Notes under the pieces: model-generated
Database searches by the model: none
What the model saw: the letters and a program-made list of their open reading frames with translations, nothing else
What the model was told of the DNA's origin: nothing
Assembly: GCF_017948455.1 (NCBI RefSeq)
Contig: NZ_JAFFSU010000001.1
Span: 310,001-374,000 of the forward strand
DNA length: 64,000 nucleotides
Direction of reading: 5' to 3'
Origin: Streptomyces sp. GESEQ-4
GTDB taxonomy: Bacteria; Actinomycetota; Actinomycetes; Streptomycetales; Streptomycetaceae
Translations under genes and position numbers: made by a program
Shown here: in pieces, positions 28,341 through 36,452 of the stretch
Numbering within the stretch: position 1 is the stretch's first letter
Layout of the letters: each line of letters begins with the position of its first letter

Positions 28341-30662
28341 ATGAGTACGTATCCAAGACGTCTGGTCCTGGGTGTCGCGGCGGGCGTCGCCGCCTCCGCA
28401 GCCCTTCCCCTCACCGTGACCGCCGAGGCGCACGCCGCCGGTCAGTGGGTCCCCGTCCCCGACCCGGTCCCCGTCCCGCTGGACGGGCTGTACGACAACG
28501 ACGGCATCGACACCGCCGTCGCCCGCGGCGGTGACTTCGACGGCTCGGGCTACACCTTCCCGGGCGAGGAACTCCCCTCCGGCCGGGTCGAGGTCGACGG
28601 CATTCCCTTCCTCTTCCCGTCCGCGGACACCGCGAACAACGTTGTCGCGCTCGGCCAGCGCGTCGAACTGCCCAAGGGCCGCTACCTTTCGGCCTTCTTC
28701 CTCACCGCCGGCAGTTACGGCAACGCCTCCGGCAAGGCCACCGTCCACTACGCCGACGGCACGACCACGACGGCAGGGCTCGGCGGCGCCGACTGGTACG
28801 CGGCGGGCGGCTCACTGTCGGCGCCGTACCGCTATGGCCCGGACGGGACGAAGGACGAGCACAGCGTCGGGATCGGCACGTCGGAGGTGTGGCTCGACCC
28901 GCAGCGGGAGGCGGTCGCCGTCACCCTGCCCGTCACCAACCCGGCGGAGGCGAACAAGGCGTCCCTGCATGTCTTCGCCCTCTCCCTCCAACCCGTCGCC
29001 CGGGGCCGGGCCTTGGCCCTCCTGGCCGCCCGTTCCACGAACTCGCTGCTGGAGGAGACCGGCGCCCAGAGCGTCGAGGCCACGATCGTCAACGCGGGCA
29101 CCGTCGCCATACGCTCCGGCGACACCGTGTCGGTACGTGTCGACGTTCCCGGCGCCCGCACCGTAGAGCCCGCCCGGATCCGCCGTCTCGACCCCGGCGA
29201 GCAGGCCAGGGTCCGCATCGGCATCCGCAACCGCGCGGGCACGGCACCCGGCACCGTCCGGGACGGCTCGGTGACCGTGAGCGGGCGCGGGACGCAAGTC
29301 ACCGCCAAACCAGGCAAGTTGAACCTCGGTGTGGCCGACTACCAGCCCACCGAGGCCTCCCTCTCCGGGCATCAGGCGCCGTACTGGTTCCACTCCGCCA
29401 AGTTCGGCATCTTCATCCACTGGGGCGTCTACTCGGTGCCCGCGTGGTCGCCCGTCGGCAAGCAGTACGCCGAGTGGTACTGGAACCACCTGCAGGACCC
29501 GGCGAACGCCGTGTACGCCTACCACCGCGAGACCTACGGCGAGGACTTCGCGTACGACGACTTCATCCCGATGTTCACGGCGGAGAGGTTCGACCCGCGC
29601 GCGTGGGTGGAGCTCTTCCGGGACGCGGGCGCCCAGTACCACGTCCTCACCTCGAAGCATCATGAGGGCTTCGCGTTGTGGGACACCAAGGTCTCCGACC
29701 GCAGCTCGGTCAAGATGGGCCCCCGAAGGGACCTGATCAAGGAGCTGTTCGAGGCGTCCCGCCGCTACACGCCCGAACTCCACCGGGGCCTGTACTTCTC
29801 GATGCCGGAGTGGTTCAACCCGGACAACCCCTGGATGGGCCACGCCCCGCGCAATCCGTACACCCTCGAACCGGTGCCGTACACCGGCCACACGGCCGGC
29901 AAGGACTATGTGAAGGAGTACCAGGCGCCGCAGATGCTGGAGCTGATCCACGGCTACGACCCGTCGGTGCTGTGGTGCGACATCGGCGGCGTCAACGACA
30001 GCGTCCATGTGCTCGCCGAGTACTTAAACCACGCCAAGAACCGCGCCCGGCCGGTCGAGGTCACCGTCAACAACCGTTCCGGCATCGGCTTCCACGACTT
30101 CACGACCCCCGAGTACACGACGTACGAGAACACGGTCGTCGCCAAGTGGGAAGCCAGCCGCGGACTCGACCCGTTCAGCTACGGCTACAACAAGGCGACG
30201 CCCGACGACGCCTATATGACGGCCGAGGAGGTCGTGCACAGCCTCGTCGACATCGTCTCGAAGAACGGCAACTTCCTCCTCGACATCGGCCCGCGCGCCG
30301 ACGGCACCATCCCGGAGATCATGCAGACGCGGCTGCGCGAGACGGGCCGTTGGCTGCGCACCAACGGGGAGGCGATCTACGACACCACGTACTGGTCGCG
30401 GATGGCACAACTCGGCGAGGACCTCAGGTTCACGGTCCGCCCGAACGAGGCCTTCTACATCCACTCCCTGGCCCGGCCGGGCGCCCGGCTCACCGTCGAG
30501 GCGCCGGTCCCGGTCCGGGCCGGCGACAAGGTGACGATGCTCGGCCACGACCGGCCGCTGACCTGGACCGTACGGAACGGAGCACTGGTGATCGACGTAC
30601 CCGAGGCGGCCCGGACGGCCGGTCGTCACGCGTGGGTGTTCAAGGTGGAGTGGCATGGCTGA
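28341..30662 (+). CDS. Secreted GH29 alpha-L-fucosidase, multidomain
   Basis: This 773-aa exported enzyme has a twin-arginine-type leader (YPRRLVLGVAAGVAASAAL, cleavage near AHA-AG, residue 33). A beta-rich carbohydrate-binding region (about 35-225) is followed by a CARDB/NEW3-like beta domain (about 225-325) and a GH29 barrel (about 345-690) starting QAPYWFHSAKFGIFIHWGVY. HHEGFALWDTKVSDRSS and WKMG-equivalent blocks follow. Asp547 in SVLWCDIGGVND is the expected nucleophile. A short beta domain closes it. It would release alpha-linked L-fucose outside the cell. ATG 28341 has GGAG 6 nt upstream. Its stop overlaps the GH20 start by 8 nt, so the two are coupled. Confidence 0.92.
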   Translation: MSTYPRRLVLGVAAGVAASAALPLTVTAEAHAAGQWVPVPDPVPVPLDGLYDNDGIDTAVARGGDFDGSGYTFPGEELPSGRVEVDGIPFLFPSADTANNVVALGQRVELPKGRYLSAFFLTAGSYGNASGKATVHYADGTTTTAGLGGADWYAAGGSLSAPYRYGPDGTKDEHSVGIGTSEVWLDPQREAVAVTLPVTNPAEANKASLHVFALSLQPVARGRALALLAARSTNSLLEETGAQSVEATIVNAGTVAIRSGDTVSVRVDVPGARTVEPARIRRLDPGEQARVRIGIRNRAGTAPGTVRDGSVTVSGRGTQVTAKPGKLNLGVADYQPTEASLSGHQAPYWFHSAKFGIFIHWGVYSVPAWSPVGKQYAEWYWNHLQDPANAVYAYHRETYGEDFAYDDFIPMFTAERFDPRAWVELFRDAGAQYHVLTSKHHEGFALWDTKVSDRSSVKMGPRRDLIKELFEASRRYTPELHRGLYFSMPEWFNPDNPWMGHAPRNPYTLEPVPYTGHTAGKDYVKEYQAPQMLELIHGYDPSVLWCDIGGVNDSVHVLAEYLNHAKNRARPVEVTVNNRSGIGFHDFTTPEYTTYENTVVAKWEASRGLDPFSYGYNKATPDDAYMTAEEVVHSLVDIVSKNGNFLLDIGPRADGTIPEIMQTRLRETGRWLRTNGEAIYDTTYWSRMAQLGEDLRFTVRPNEAFYIHSLARPGARLTVEAPVPVRAGDKVTMLGHDRPLTWTVRNGALVIDVPEAARTAGRHAWVFKVEWHG

Positions 30663-32490
30663 GCGCGGGAAGAGACGGTTCGCACTGATCGGCCTGGTCG
30701 CGGTGCTGATGCTCTTCGGGGTACCGGCGCAGGCGGCACCGAAGGAGAAGGCCCCGCCGGTCACCGTGCCCGCGCTGGCCAACTGGACGGCAGAGGCGGG
30801 CAGTTATGCCTATGGGAACGGGAGTCGTCTGGTCGCCGGTTCCGGGGCCGAGCGCCGGGTCGCTCAGACCCTCGCCGACGATCTGCGGGCCGCGGGACAC
30901 GGCACGGTTCCTGTCGTACGGGGCGGGGCGCGCGCCGGTGACGTCGTGATCGACGTTCAGCCCGGGAGGACCTCGCTCGGCGGGGAGGGCTACGAACTCC
31001 ACGCCGGCAAGCGGCTGTCGGTGACCGGCGCGACCGAGACCGGCGCCTTCTACGGCACCCGGACCCTCCTGCAACTCCTCGCGCAGGGCGACAGGATCCC
31101 CGCCGGACGCACGGTCGACGTGCCGCGCTACCGGGAGCGGGGCGTCGGCGTGTGCGCGTGCTACATCCACATCTCGATGCCCTGGCTGGAGAACCTCGTC
31201 CGCGAGATGGCGTACCACAAGCTCAACCAGCTGCTCCTCGAACTGAAGGTGAAGAGCGACGCCCACCCCGAGGCCAACACCTGGGGCTACTACACCAAGG
31301 ACGAGATACGCCGCCTCGTCGCCCTCGGCGCCAAGTACCACGTCGAGATCATCCCCGAGATCAACTCGCCGGGCCACATGGACCCGTGGATAGAGAACCG
31401 CCCCGACCTGCAGCTCACCGACACCGATGGCAACAAGCAGCCCTCGCGCCTCGACATCACCCGGCCGGAGGCCCTCGCCTACTACACGAGCCTGATCGAC
31501 GAATACGCGCAGGTCTTCACGTCCACGTCCTGGCACATGGGCGCCGACGAGTACATGCTCGGCTCCGACTTCGCCAAGTACCCGCACATCCTTCAGTACG
31601 CGCGGGAGAAGTACGGCCCCGACGCCACGCCCCAGGACGCGTTCGTCGACTTCGTCAACCGCGTCCACGCCTACGCGGCAGCCAAGGGCAAGAAGCTGCG
31701 CATCTGGAACGACGGGCTCACCGGCGCCAACACCGTGCCCGTGGCGGCGGGCACGACGGTCGAACACTGGCTGAACGTCGCTGTGAAACCGAGCCAACTC
31801 ATCGACCAAGGCTACCCGTTGATGAACGCCGCCTACGCCCTGTACCTCGTCCGCGGCGGCTTCCACTCCGACACCCAGGGCTTGTACGAGCAGAGCTGGG
31901 ATCCGCGCAGCTTCGAGGGCGAGAAGCTCGCCTCGGCCGACGGCATCACCGGCGCGAAGATCAGTCTCTGGCCCGACAACGGCCGCGGGGAGACGGAGAA
32001 CGAGGTCGCCGAGCGGCTGTGGCCCGCGCTGCGCCATATCGCCCAGGCCACCTGGGGCGATCCGCACCCCGACGCCACCTACGCCGAGTTCATCGCCCGC
32101 GGATCGGCCGTGGGGCACGCGCCCGGGTGGCGGGACCTGACGCGGACGCCGGTGGCGGACGGGACGTACACCTTCCGGACGGACGGGCTGTCGTTCACGG
32201 CGCAGGTGAAGCGCACGGCCGACGGCTATCTGACCCTGCGGACCGCGGACGGCTGCCTGGAGGTGCGCGGCGGAAAACTGACGCTCAACGTGCCGCTCCA
32301 GCCGGGCGCCGAAGCGACCGCTCAGGTCTGCGACGCCGCGAACACCTTGCAGCGCTGGCAGTTGGAGCCGGCCGCAGGCGGATACCGGCTCGTCAACGCC
32401 ATCACGCGGATGACCCTGAGCCCGGACGACGGCCGGCTCGTGCAGTACCCGCCGGACCAACTCCCCTCCGCCGTCTGGCACTTGAGCTGA
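30655..32490 (+). CDS. Secreted GH20 beta-N-acetylhexosaminidase with lectin-like tail
   Basis: This 611-aa protein has a signal peptide ending near residue 28 (GVPAQAAPK), a GH20b-like N-terminal domain (about 35-155) and a GH20 barrel (about 160-490). The catalytic pair is Asp298-Glu299 in WHMGADEYM, where substrate-assisted retaining catalysis is known for the family. EIIPEINSPGHMDPW is the usual HxGH-equivalent loop. The C-terminal ~110 residues include TADGCLEVRGGKL and LQRWQLEPAAGGYRLVN, giving the Q-x-W signature of ricin-type lectin repeats. It removes terminal beta-GlcNAc or GalNAc. It overlaps GH29 upstream by 8 nt, and the second GH29 follows after 12 nt. Confidence 0.93.
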   Translation: MAERGKRRFALIGLVAVLMLFGVPAQAAPKEKAPPVTVPALANWTAEAGSYAYGNGSRLVAGSGAERRVAQTLADDLRAAGHGTVPVVRGGARAGDVVIDVQPGRTSLGGEGYELHAGKRLSVTGATETGAFYGTRTLLQLLAQGDRIPAGRTVDVPRYRERGVGVCACYIHISMPWLENLVREMAYHKLNQLLLELKVKSDAHPEANTWGYYTKDEIRRLVALGAKYHVEIIPEINSPGHMDPWIENRPDLQLTDTDGNKQPSRLDITRPEALAYYTSLIDEYAQVFTSTSWHMGADEYMLGSDFAKYPHILQYAREKYGPDATPQDAFVDFVNRVHAYAAAKGKKLRIWNDGLTGANTVPVAAGTTVEHWLNVAVKPSQLIDQGYPLMNAAYALYLVRGGFHSDTQGLYEQSWDPRSFEGEKLASADGITGAKISLWPDNGRGETENEVAERLWPALRHIAQATWGDPHPDATYAEFIARGSAVGHAPGWRDLTRTPVADGTYTFRTDGLSFTAQVKRTADGYLTLRTADGCLEVRGGKLTLNVPLQPGAEATAQVCDAANTLQRWQLEPAAGGYRLVNAITRMTLSPDDGRLVQYPPDQLPSAVWHLS

Positions 32491-32502
32491 GGAGTCTCAC
32501 CG

Positions 32503-34047
32503 ATGACTGTCTCCAGACGCCTCTTCGTCACCGGCGCGACCGCCGTCACCGCGCTCGCCGCGACCGGAATCCCCGCGGCGGCCGCACCCGCCGAGGCCGA
32601 AGACCCCCGCTACCGCATCCCCGTCTCCCCGGACGACACCGCGGCCGATCTCGTCCGCAAGGCGTCCCAAGTCCGGCCCACCGCACGGCAGATCGCCTGG
32701 CAGCGGCTGGAGCGGACCGCGTTCCTGCACTTCGGCGTGAACACCTTCACCGGTCTGGAATGGGGCACCGGCGACGAAGACCCGGACGTCTTCCAGCCGA
32801 CCGGACTCGACACCGACCAATGGGCCAGAGCCCTCCGCGACGGCGGCTTCCGGCTCGCCATCCTCACCGTCAAGCACCACGACGGCTTTGTGCTTCACCC
32901 CTCCCGCTACACCGACCACACCGTGGCCTCCAGCAACTGGCAGAACGGACACGGCGACGTACTGCGCTCCTTCGCCGACTCCATGCGCCGCCACGGCCTC
33001 AAGGTCGGCGTCTACATCTCGCCCGCCGACGAGAACCAGTACCTCCACGGCGTCTACGCCAACGGCAGCGCCCGCACCACGCACACCATCCCCACGCTCG
33101 TCGAGGGCGACGACCGCACACCACGGGAGTCGTACAGCCTCCCGGCCACCGACTACGGCGCCCACATGCTCAACCACCTCTACGAAGTGCTCACCGAGTA
33201 CAGCCCGATCGACGAGGTCTGGTTCGACGGAGCCCAGGGGCGCATCCCGCCGGACAAGGTCGAGAAGTACGACTGGGACAGCTGGTACACCCTGGTGCGG
33301 TCGCTCGCCCCGGACGCGGTGATCGCGGTCTCCGGCCCGGATGTGCGGTGGGTCGGCAACGAGGGCGGGCTGGCCCGCGAGGACGAGTGGAGCGTCGTCC
33401 CGGTCCAGGAGAAGGACTACGGCCGGACCGACTACGCCCTCGCCTATGACGCCCCGGACATGGGCAGCCGTGACGCGCTCGTGGCGGCGCAGCCGGTGGC
33501 GGACTACCTCCAGTGGTGGCCGGCCGAGTGCGATGTGTCCATCCGGGACGGCTGGTTCTACCATGCCGACCAACAACCCAAAAGCGTGGCGCAGTTGACG
33601 GACATCTACTTCCGGTCCGTCGGGCGCAACTCGGTTCTGCTGCTCAACATCCCGCCGGACACCGACGGGTTGCTGCCCGCCGCCGACGTGGTCCGGCTGC
33701 GGGAGTTCCGCGAGCGCGTCGACCGGGAGCTGCCCGAGGACCTGGCGCGGGGAGCCCGTGTCACGGCCTCACCGGGGCGGGTCACCGTCGACCTCGGAAA
33801 GGAGCGGGAGGTGGACCGTGTCCGGCTGGCCGAGGACATCGGGCACGGTCAGCAGGTGGAGAGCTTCGTCGTAGAGGCCTACATGAACGGCGCCTGGACG
33901 GAGGTGACCGGGGCGGGGACGGTCGGCGCGAGCCGGATCCTCCTGCTGGCGGCTCCGGCGCGGGCCCGGCGGTGGCGGCTGCGGGTGACCGGCGCGCGGA
34001 GTGCCGTACGGATCACGGAGTTCGGGCTGTACCGGTCCCGGGTCTGA
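32503..34047 (+). CDS. Secreted GH29 alpha-L-fucosidase, discoidin tail
   Basis: This 514-aa enzyme has a twin-arginine-type leader (TVSRRLFVTGATAVTALAA, cleavage near residue 28). The GH29 barrel spans about 60-410: RTAFLHFGVNTFTGLEWG, ILTVKHHDGFVLHPS, then Asp242 in DEVWFDGAQG as nucleophile. The last 90 residues (VDLGKEREVDRVRLAED to RITEFGLY) look like an F5/8C discoidin-type carbohydrate-binding module. Its barrel differs clearly from the first GH29, so the two probably take different linkages, for example core alpha-1,6 against outer alpha-1,2/3/4; this is inference. It is the third gene of a GH29-GH20-GH29 operon ended by the hairpin at 34054. Confidence 0.92.
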   Translation: MTVSRRLFVTGATAVTALAATGIPAAAAPAEAEDPRYRIPVSPDDTAADLVRKASQVRPTARQIAWQRLERTAFLHFGVNTFTGLEWGTGDEDPDVFQPTGLDTDQWARALRDGGFRLAILTVKHHDGFVLHPSRYTDHTVASSNWQNGHGDVLRSFADSMRRHGLKVGVYISPADENQYLHGVYANGSARTTHTIPTLVEGDDRTPRESYSLPATDYGAHMLNHLYEVLTEYSPIDEVWFDGAQGRIPPDKVEKYDWDSWYTLVRSLAPDAVIAVSGPDVRWVGNEGGLAREDEWSVVPVQEKDYGRTDYALAYDAPDMGSRDALVAAQPVADYLQWWPAECDVSIRDGWFYHADQQPKSVAQLTDIYFRSVGRNSVLLLNIPPDTDGLLPAADVVRLREFRERVDRELPEDLARGARVTASPGRVTVDLGKEREVDRVRLAEDIGHGQQVESFVVEAYMNGAWTEVTGAGTVGASRILLLAAPARARRWRLRVTGARSAVRITEFGLYRSRV

Positions 34048-34053
34048 GGAGCA

Positions 34054-34089
34054 GGTGGCCACCAGGGCGTCGGCGACCTGGTGGCCACC
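34054..34089. terminator. 13-bp bidirectional hairpin terminator
   Basis: GGTGGCCACCAGG (34054-34066) pairs perfectly with CCTGGTGGCCACC (34077-34089) across a 10-nt loop, between convergent genes. Confidence 0.85.
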
Positions 34090-34091
34090 GT

Positions 34092-35114
34092 TCAGCGCAG
34101 ATGCTCCTCGAAGAAGTTCATCGTGGTCTCCATCGAGCGCGGCCACTGCCCGTAGAAGGTGTGGCCCTCGCCGCGATAGGTCCGCAACTCGACATCCTTC
34201 CCCGCCTTCTCGAACGCGGCCACCGTGTGTCGCGTCCAGGCGATGGGGCAGGTGTCGTCGACGGTGCCGTGATGGATCAGGAGAGGCTCGGTGACCCGGT
34301 CGAGGTAAGTGAGCGGGGACGCCTCACGCCAGAACTTCGGGTTCTCCTCGGGCGTACCGTGCTCGGCCTCGATCTGGCCGACGAGCGGATCCCCTTCCGG
34401 TCGCTGGAACTGGTCGATGTTCTCCTCCGGGTGCCCACTGACCGGAGCGAAGGCGACGGCGGCGTCGAACAGACCCGGAGCCACCACCAGGCTGTTGTAG
34501 ACGACACCCCCACCCATCGACCGCCCCAGCAGCCCGATCCGGTCACCGTCGATCTCCGGCCGCCCGGCCGCCCGCAGCGCCTTCGCCGCGCCGATCACGT
34601 CCTCGGTGTACCCGAGCCGGAGATTCACGTCGTTGTCGGCATCCTTGTCCGACCTCGCGTGGTTGCGGTAGTCGGTGTGCAGGACGACATAGCCGTTACG
34701 GGCGAGCAGATCCTGCTCGCGGGAGAGCCCTCGGCCGGTGGTGTAAATGTCCGGGTCTATGTATCCGTGCGCGAGCACGAGCGCCGGGAAGGGGCCCTTC
34801 CCCTCGGGAATGTTCATGAGGCCCGAGATGGTCAACCCGTTCGCCTCGTACGTCACTTCGTAGCTCGTGTAGGCGTCGGTACGGGCCAGCACGGTGCCGA
34901 GCTTCAGCCCGGAACCGGTGTGCTCGCGCTCGATCAGACCGGGGATGGACACGGGGTTGACCGGGGTGGGCGTGGGGCTCTGCGTGGCAGTTCGGCTCGA
35001 CGCCGATGGACTAGGGCGCGCTTGGTCGTCGTCGCCGCCGTCTTTGGCCGTACAGCCCACGGCGGCCGACAGCACCAGAGCGACGGCGACACATATGGTT
35101 CCCCTCAACCGCAT
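34092..35114 (-). CDS. Secreted alpha/beta-hydrolase lipoprotein (prolyl-oligopeptidase/BAAT type)
   Basis: This 340-aa protein is led by a lipoprotein-type signal (VALVLSAAVGC, Cys21) and a Ser/Thr/Pro linker to about residue 55. The hydrolase domain follows: HGYIDPD is the oxyanion-hole region, GLLGRSMGGG carries the nucleophile Ser, HHGTVDDTCP the acid Asp and YRGEGHTF the His. It probably sits on the outer face of the membrane and cleaves an ester or peptide bond; deacetylation of sugars is a plausible role given its neighbours but is unproven. It converges on the GH29 operon. Confidence 0.88.
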   Translation of the reverse strand: MRLRGTICVAVALVLSAAVGCTAKDGGDDDQARPSPSASSRTATQSPTPTPVNPVSIPGLIEREHTGSGLKLGTVLARTDAYTSYEVTYEANGLTISGLMNIPEGKGPFPALVLAHGYIDPDIYTTGRGLSREQDLLARNGYVVLHTDYRNHARSDKDADNDVNLRLGYTEDVIGAAKALRAAGRPEIDGDRIGLLGRSMGGGVVYNSLVVAPGLFDAAVAFAPVSGHPEENIDQFQRPEGDPLVGQIEAEHGTPEENPKFWREASPLTYLDRVTEPLLIHHGTVDDTCPIAWTRHTVAAFEKAGKDVELRTYRGEGHTFYGQWPRSMETTMNFFEEHLR

Positions 35115-35162
35115 ACGCCCATTGTCCCTGACGAACTCGGCGACGGTCCGGCATCGCTGCTA

Positions 35163-35243
35163 AGGGGCGCGGGGAACTGCGCGACCAGCCCCTACGGCGC
35201 CGCAGACGACGAACGACCGATCCCGGCACAACCCGCGGAGCGC
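35163..35243. repeat. Interspersed repeat, copy B (about 81 bp)
   Basis: The 28-nt core (35163-35190) is identical to copies A and C. The following ~53 nt align without gaps with copy C at roughly 80 percent, ending at GCGGAGCGC. It overlaps the last 17 codons of the LacI gene. Confidence 0.85.
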
Positions 35244-36271
35244 CCCGTACTGTCGCGCACGATCAACCGCGGCACCGGCACCCGAACCGTCCGCGCCGGC
35301 CCCCCGTCCACCAGCGCGGTCAGCTCCCTCGCCGCCGTACGCCCGAACTCCACGCTGTCCCGGGACAGGGCGGAGAGCCACGGCTTGACCATGCGGCACA
35401 GGGCCGAGTCCTCCCAGGCGACCACCGACACGTCCGCCGGCACCGAGAAGCCCAGCTCCGTGGCGGCGGCGACCCCGGCGAGGGCCATCACGTCGTTGTC
35501 GTAGATGAGCGCGGTCGGGGGAGCGGGGGCAGCGAGCACGCGGCGGGTCACGGCCGCGCCCTCCGCGTCGGAGTAGTCGGTGGTCACCGAGTCCACGCCG
35601 GTGAGCCCGCGCCGCCCGGCCTCGGCGCGCAGCGTGCGGACCCGGCGCTCGGTGTGGGCGAGCCCCGGCAGGCCCGCGATGTGCACGATCCGCCGGTGCC
35701 CGAGCGCGTACAGCTCGTCGACGACCGCGGCCATCGCGCCCGCGTCGTCCGCCCACACGGTCGACAGGCCGGGGTGCCGTTCGTCCGGGGCGCCGCCGAT
35801 CACCACGGCCGGCAGACCCAGCTCGTCGAGCAGGTCCGGCCGGGGATCGTCGGTGCGCGGGTCGACCACGAGGACGCCGTCCACGCGGTGCTCGGCCCAC
35901 CAGCGCCGGTACACCGCGCACTCGTCCTCGATGTCCTCCACGACCTGGAAGAGCAGCCCGAGATGACGCTCCGCCAGCACCTCCTGGATGCCCGAGACGA
36001 GTTGCAGGAAGAACGAGTCCACACCCAGCGTCTCGGCCGGCCTGGCGAGGACGAAGCCGACCGTGGCCGCGCCCTCCCCGGACAGCGCGCGGGCCGCCGT
36101 GCTGGGCCGCCAGCCCAGTTCCTCGGCGACCTGCCGCACCCGGTCGCGGGTGTCCTCGGAGACCCCGGGCCGGCCGTTCAGCGCGAAGGAGACGGCGCTC
36201 TGGGAGACGCCGGCGTGCCGCGCGATGTCCTTCATCGTCGGTCTGCGGGCCGGTGACCGCTTGCCTGACAT
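35192..36271 (-). CDS. LacI-family transcriptional repressor
   Basis: This 359-aa regulator has an N-terminal HTH (about 12-60: MKDIARHAGVSQSAVSFALN then GRPGVSEDTRDRVRQVAEEL, with the hinge TAARALSGEG). A periplasmic-binding-like sugar sensor spans about 70-340 (VGFVLARPA, GVLVVDPR, AWEDSALCRMVKPWLSAL). The domain normally ends near VPRLIVRDST; the remaining ~17 residues are encoded by the interspersed repeat, which shifted the stop. It diverges from the ABC importer operon at 36453 and probably binds the palindrome at 36338, repressing that operon and itself until a mannosyl or chitobiose-type sugar appears. Confidence 0.93.
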   Translation of the reverse strand: MSGKRSPARRPTMKDIARHAGVSQSAVSFALNGRPGVSEDTRDRVRQVAEELGWRPSTAARALSGEGAATVGFVLARPAETLGVDSFFLQLVSGIQEVLAERHLGLLFQVVEDIEDECAVYRRWWAEHRVDGVLVVDPRTDDPRPDLLDELGLPAVVIGGAPDERHPGLSTVWADDAGAMAAVVDELYALGHRRIVHIAGLPGLAHTERRVRTLRAEAGRRGLTGVDSVTTDYSDAEGAAVTRRVLAAPAPPTALIYDNDVMALAGVAAATELGFSVPADVSVVAWEDSALCRMVKPWLSALSRDSVEFGRTAARELTALVDGGPARTVRVPVPRLIVRDSTGRSAGCAGIGRSSSAAP

Positions 36272-36337
36272 GGTGATTCCTCATTCCCCGACGCATTCCC
36301 CGGTCAGTATGCACTAATGCGGTTCAGCTCGGTGATC

Positions 36338-36351
36338 CTAATACGCATTAG
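36338..36351. promoter_or_regulatory. LacI operator, CTAATACGCATTAG
   Basis: The palindrome has perfect CTAAT/ATTAG arms around a CG-centred core. A half-site CTAATGCG lies at 36314-36321, and a weaker CTAA-N5-TTAG at 36355-36367. All three are between the divergent LacI and SBP genes. Confidence 0.75.
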
Positions 36352-36452
36352 TCACTAAAGAAATTAGCTCCGCGAAAGCCATTGACGGGCCGGTGAGGCG
36401 GCGTGCAAGGTCTGCGTCGTTGGCCAACTCCGCCACAAAGGAGGCCGTTCCG

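Noticed and set aside
30640..32481. 613-codon minus-strand frame opposite GH20
   Set aside because: It mirrors the GH20 gene frame and has no recognisable domain or ribosome site.
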